Shown piece after piece: positions 60,798 to 64,000 of a DNA stretch of 64,000 nt. The stretch lies in NCBI GenBank assembly GCA_937944245.1, contig CALDYY010000076.1:1-64000 (forward strand), in the 5' to 3' direction. Below the pieces are notes generated by a model that was given only the letters and a program-made list of their open reading frames with translations, did no database searches and was not told the DNA's origin. The position numbers were made by a program, and so were the translations under genes. The DNA is from an uncultured Saprospiraceae bacterium (GTDB lineage Bacteria > Bacteroidota > Bacteroidia > Chitinophagales > Saprospiraceae). Every line of letters begins with the position of its first letter. Positions within the stretch are counted from its first letter, which is position 1.

Positions 60798-62111
60798 ATG
60801 AACTTTCCTTATTTCATAGCTCGAAAAGTAGCAACTAATCAATCTGATGATGGCAAATATGCCTTCAGCCGATTGATTATTCGTATTGCCATTATTGCCG
60901 TAGCGTTAAGTGTAGCAGTTATGGTTATTACGATATCCATACTTAGAGGGTTTAAAAATGAAATTAGCGAAAAAATATTTGGTTTTTTTGGTCACATCCA
61001 TATAACAGACGTTCAATCAGCAGGTTCTATTTTGGAATCTTATCCCCTTGACATAAACCAAAGTTTTTATCCAAGTTTAGATACCATTCAACAGATTGAA
61101 TACCTAGACCAGTATTTGTTGTTTGGGAAACCTTTGGGTAACTACTTCTCAACGCGTACTAAAGGCGGCATTCGCCATATCCAAACCTTTGCCATTAAAC
61201 CTGGTGTTATCAAAACAGAGGAAACTATGGAAGGCATTATCCTCAAAGGTACTGGCAAAGATTTTGATTGGCAATTTTTGAAACAATACCTCATTCGAGG
61301 AAATATATTAACGTTGCCAGACACTGCAATGTCAAGAGAAATTATCATCTCTGCACAAACAGCAGATAGACTAAAAAAAGATATTGGCGACCGCCTAGAT
61401 ATTAATTTCTTTGCAAAAGGCAATGTTGTTAGAAGGCGATTTGATATTGTTGGTATTTACAGAACAGGTTTAGATGAATATGATCGCACTTTCGCATTAG
61501 CGGATATTCGGCAAGTACAACGCATTTTAGGATGGACAGAAAACCAAGTTGGTGGATTTGAGGTAATAATAGACCACATTGGCGACATCAATATTATTTC
61601 TGACTACATCTATACGCAAGTAATACCTAATACTATGTATGCCGAAACCATCAAAGAAAAACAACCTAATATTTTTGGCTGGCTAGAATTACAAAACATT
61701 AACGAAATAGTGATTATTACTCTTATGCTTATTGTCTCCATCATTAATATGATGACAGCATTAATGATTCTAATTTTGGAACGAGCCAATATGATTGGCA
61801 TTCTGAAAGCATTAGGTACTTCGAATTGGAAAATCCGCAAGATTTTTCTTTATTATGCTGCTTACATTATTGTATTAGGTTTGTTCTGGGGTAATGTTAT
61901 TGGTATTGGACTATCGTGGTTACAAGATAGGTTTCAATTCGTAAAACTTTCAGAGGCAGATTACTATCTTTCTTATGCCCCTATTGAACTTAATTTTTGG
62001 ACTATACTATTGCTAAACCTTGGCACACTTGGAGTTATCTTATCATTTTTAGTAATTCCTTCTTATTTAGTCACAAAAATAAGTCCTGTGCAAGCTATCC
62101 GATTCAAATGA
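60798..62111 (+). CDS. ABC transporter permease, FtsX/LolC-E family
   Basis: Four predicted TMs; MMTALMILILERANMIGILKALGTSNWKIRKIFLYYAAYIIVLGLFWGN; SPVQAIRFK C-terminus. Confidence 0.9.
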   Translation: MNFPYFIARKVATNQSDDGKYAFSRLIIRIAIIAVALSVAVMVITISILRGFKNEISEKIFGFFGHIHITDVQSAGSILESYPLDINQSFYPSLDTIQQIEYLDQYLLFGKPLGNYFSTRTKGGIRHIQTFAIKPGVIKTEETMEGIILKGTGKDFDWQFLKQYLIRGNILTLPDTAMSREIIISAQTADRLKKDIGDRLDINFFAKGNVVRRRFDIVGIYRTGLDEYDRTFALADIRQVQRILGWTENQVGGFEVIIDHIGDINIISDYIYTQVIPNTMYAETIKEKQPNIFGWLELQNINEIVIITLMLIVSIINMMTALMILILERANMIGILKALGTSNWKIRKIFLYYAAYIIVLGLFWGNVIGIGLSWLQDRFQFVKLSEADYYLSYAPIELNFWTILLLNLGTLGVILSFLVIPSYLVTKISPVQAIRFK

Positions 62112-62170
62112 GTAATAGGCGTTGGGCGTTGGAATTGTAACTATATTCAGTGCTATTTTTCAAAAATCAA

Positions 62171-62202
62171 TTTGCTAAATGTTCAATTTATATCTAGCTT
62201 TG
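62171..62202 (+). promoter_or_regulatory. Bacteroidota-type promoter for the pheA leader
   Basis: TTTG (62171-62174), 20-nt spacer, TAGCTTTG (62195-62202) matching TAnnTTTG. Confidence 0.75.
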
Positions 62203-62223
62203 CCAATGTAAAATCTTTAATAG

Positions 62224-62286
62224 ATGAATAATTTGTTTTCAGCAGTAATATTCTTTTATTTTTACTTTTTTGTAAATCAGTCCTAA
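62224..62286 (+). CDS. Candidate Phe/Tyr-rich leader peptide MNNLFSAVIFFYFYFFVNQS
   Basis: 20-codon ORF with a run FFYFYFF (6 Phe and 2 Tyr in total), TAA stop just ahead of an attenuator-like structure upstream of pheA. Confidence 0.8.
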   Translation: MNNLFSAVIFFYFYFFVNQS

Positions 62287-62355
62287 TGGGGCGGAAGGAA
62301 TATCTGTTGATATAAAGATAATCTCTAAAGTCCCGTAAAAAGGGACTTTTTTTTT
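62280..62355 (+). promoter_or_regulatory. Candidate transcription attenuator of pheA
   Basis: Terminator AAAGTCCC/GGGACTTT (62327-62334/62342-62349) with T9 (62347-62355); alternative pairings GTCC(62280-62283):GGGC(62289-62292) and GGGGC(62288-62292):GTCCC(62330-62334). Confidence 0.75.
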
Positions 62356-62403
62356 GCCCGTAAATCAAGTTTTGTAAATAAACATAAACACAAAAAATAA
62401 GCA

Positions 62404-63294
62404 ATGATTCAAAGCCAGCCCAGTTACAACACTTATCAAAATATAGCCCATACAGCTAGAAAAGTAGTCATTCAAGGCTATGAGGGTGCTTTTCACGACA
62501 TGGCAGCTCAGATGTACTACCAGAAAGAAGACATTCAAGTAGTGCCAGCCAACACTTTTGAAGATTTGGTAGCCATGTTAGAAAAAGGAGAAGTAGCAGA
62601 TGTTGGTTTAATGGCAATAGAAAATACAGTAGCAGGTAGTTTAATGTATAATTATGATTTGCTACGCAATTCAAAACTACAAATTATTGGTGAAGTGTAT
62701 TTAAGAATCAAACAAAATTTAATGACGCTTCCGGGTGTAAAAATTGAAGACTTGAAAGAGGTACATTCTCATTATATGGCGCTTCGTCAATGTAGTGCTT
62801 TTCTAAATCAATATCCCCATTTAAAATTAGTGGAAACAATAGATACTGCTTTAAGTGCTAAAGAGATAAAAGAAAATCAGCTAACCCATGTTGGTGCTGT
62901 GGGTTCAACATTAGCTGCCGAAATTTATGGCTTGGAAATCATTGGTGAGGGAATAGAAACGAACAAAAAAAATTTTACTCGCTTTTTGGTCTTACAATCC
63001 AATGATCAACTTAACATTCCAGAGACAGTGGATAAAGTAAGCCTCTGTTTTTCAATTAATCACGAAGTCGGTAGTTTGTATAAAGTCTTAGCAGTATTGG
63101 CAGCCTATAATGTCAATCTGACTAAAATACAGTCCACACCAATTGTTGGCAAGCCCTGGGAGTATCAATTTTTTGTTGATTTTGCTGTAGAAGGTAAAGT
63201 AAGCTACGAGCAAGCCTTGAGTGCTATTGCACCGATTACTTCTGATTTAAAAGTAATGGGCGCATACTCCAAAGGTTTGCACCATGAATATTAG
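62404..63294 (+). CDS. pheA: Prephenate dehydratase with ACT domain
   Basis: VVIQGYEGAFHDMAAQMYY; GLMAIENTVAGSLMYNYDLL; ETNKKNFTRFLVL; ACT region KVSLCFSINHEVGSLYKVLAVLAAYNVNLTKIQSTP. Confidence 0.94.
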   Translation: MIQSQPSYNTYQNIAHTARKVVIQGYEGAFHDMAAQMYYQKEDIQVVPANTFEDLVAMLEKGEVADVGLMAIENTVAGSLMYNYDLLRNSKLQIIGEVYLRIKQNLMTLPGVKIEDLKEVHSHYMALRQCSAFLNQYPHLKLVETIDTALSAKEIKENQLTHVGAVGSTLAAEIYGLEIIGEGIETNKKNFTRFLVLQSNDQLNIPETVDKVSLCFSINHEVGSLYKVLAVLAAYNVNLTKIQSTPIVGKPWEYQFFVDFAVEGKVSYEQALSAIAPITSDLKVMGAYSKGLHHEY

Positions 63295-63333
63295 AAAAGG
63301 AATCGCACTAGTAATTGTAAACACTGATGAATT

Positions 63334-64000
63334 ATGTTCAAACCATCAAAAAGATTGGGAGAGGTTGAAGAATATTACTTCTCTAAGAAATTGAGGGAAA
63401 TCAAAGAATTGAATGATAATGGGAAAAAAATTATCAACTTAGGCATTGGTAGTCCTGATTTGCCACCGGCTAAAGAAGTGGTGGAAGAGCTTAACCGACA
63501 AAGCGTATTCCATCAACATCATGCCTATCAAAGTTATTCAGGAATACCTGAATTGCGACAGGCATTCGCTAACTGGTATAAACAGTATTACAATGTCAAT
63601 CTAAATCCCGACAAAGAGATACTACCACTTATTGGCTCAAAAGAAGGTATCATGCACATTAGCATGACCTACCTAGATGCTGAAGATGAAGTACTTGTAC
63701 CAAATCCAGGTTATCCAGCATATAGAGCAGTAGCTAATTTGACTGGAGCAAAGGTAGTCAATTATGATTTAGAAGAAAGTCATCAATGGTTGCCTAATTT
63801 AGAGGCTTTAGCTGCACAAGATTTGTCTAAAGTCAAATTAATGTGGGTAAATTATCCAAATATGCCCACTGGAGCCAATGGAAGTAAGCAATTCTTTGAA
63901 CAACTCATTCGTTTTGCTCACGACCATCGCATTTTAATTTGTAACGATAATCCATATAGCTTCGTTTTGAATGATGAACGTTTTAGCTTATTAGAAGTAG
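63334..64000 (+). CDS. Aminotransferase class I/II (aspartate/aromatic type), truncated by the window edge
   Basis: Reads MFKPSKRLGEVEEYYFSKKLREIKELNDNGKKIINLGIGSPDLPPAKEV...PNPGYPAYRAV...NYPNMPTGA through to the window end; not in the ORF track. Confidence 0.9.
   Translation, partial: MFKPSKRLGEVEEYYFSKKLREIKELNDNGKKIINLGIGSPDLPPAKEVVEELNRQSVFHQHHAYQSYSGIPELRQAFANWYKQYYNVNLNPDKEILPLIGSKEGIMHISMTYLDAEDEVLVPNPGYPAYRAVANLTGAKVVNYDLEESHQWLPNLEALAAQDLSKVKLMWVNYPNMPTGANGSKQFFEQLIRFAHDHRILICNDNPYSFVLNDERFSLLEV

Noticed and set aside
62183-62404. 73-aa minus-strand ORF opposite the pheA leader
   Set aside because: Low-complexity antisense reading of an AT-rich regulatory region; no recognisable domain. 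The plus-strand leader, terminator and promoter explain the segment better.
1-64000. CRISPR array, prophage, transposon or classical defence island
   Set aside because: No regularly spaced direct repeats, integrase, transposase, Cas, restriction-modification or phage structural genes were seen. The EAD11-like protein is the only conflict-system hint.

Overview
A Bacteroidota chromosomal segment (Saprospiraceae-like; that placement is inference) with T9SS sorting domains, TonB receptors and TTTG/TAnnTTTG promoters. No rRNA, tRNA, CRISPR array, transposase or prophage was recognised. Most of it is housekeeping: hemC-hemD, a siroheme synthase-like gene with gmk and apaG, pfkA, prmC, greA, HIT, bcp, rfaE2, dnaG, pyrR-pyrB, ald, rocD and pheA. 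There are also small accessory modules: a carboxynorspermidine-type polyamine pair next to an agmatinase-family gene, a crtD-cruF-crtZ carotenoid set, a TonB receptor / large secreted protein / PorV-like triad, an orphan EAD11-type membrane protein, and an ATE-like GNAT protein without the usual Cys motif. The best finds are non-coding. (1) Upstream of pheA there is a complete candidate ribosome-mediated attenuator: a promoter, a 20-codon leader peptide MNNLFSAVIFFYFYFFVNQS, competing 1:2/2:3/3:4 pairings, a terminator with nine T residues, then prephenate dehydratase. The leader ORF is absent from the supplied ORF track. (2) Upstream of pyrR there is a tandem duplication of a 17-nt identical box, each copy followed by a differently sequenced but similarly shaped terminator-like hairpin. 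All product calls were made by reading the sequence; no database search or folding was run.
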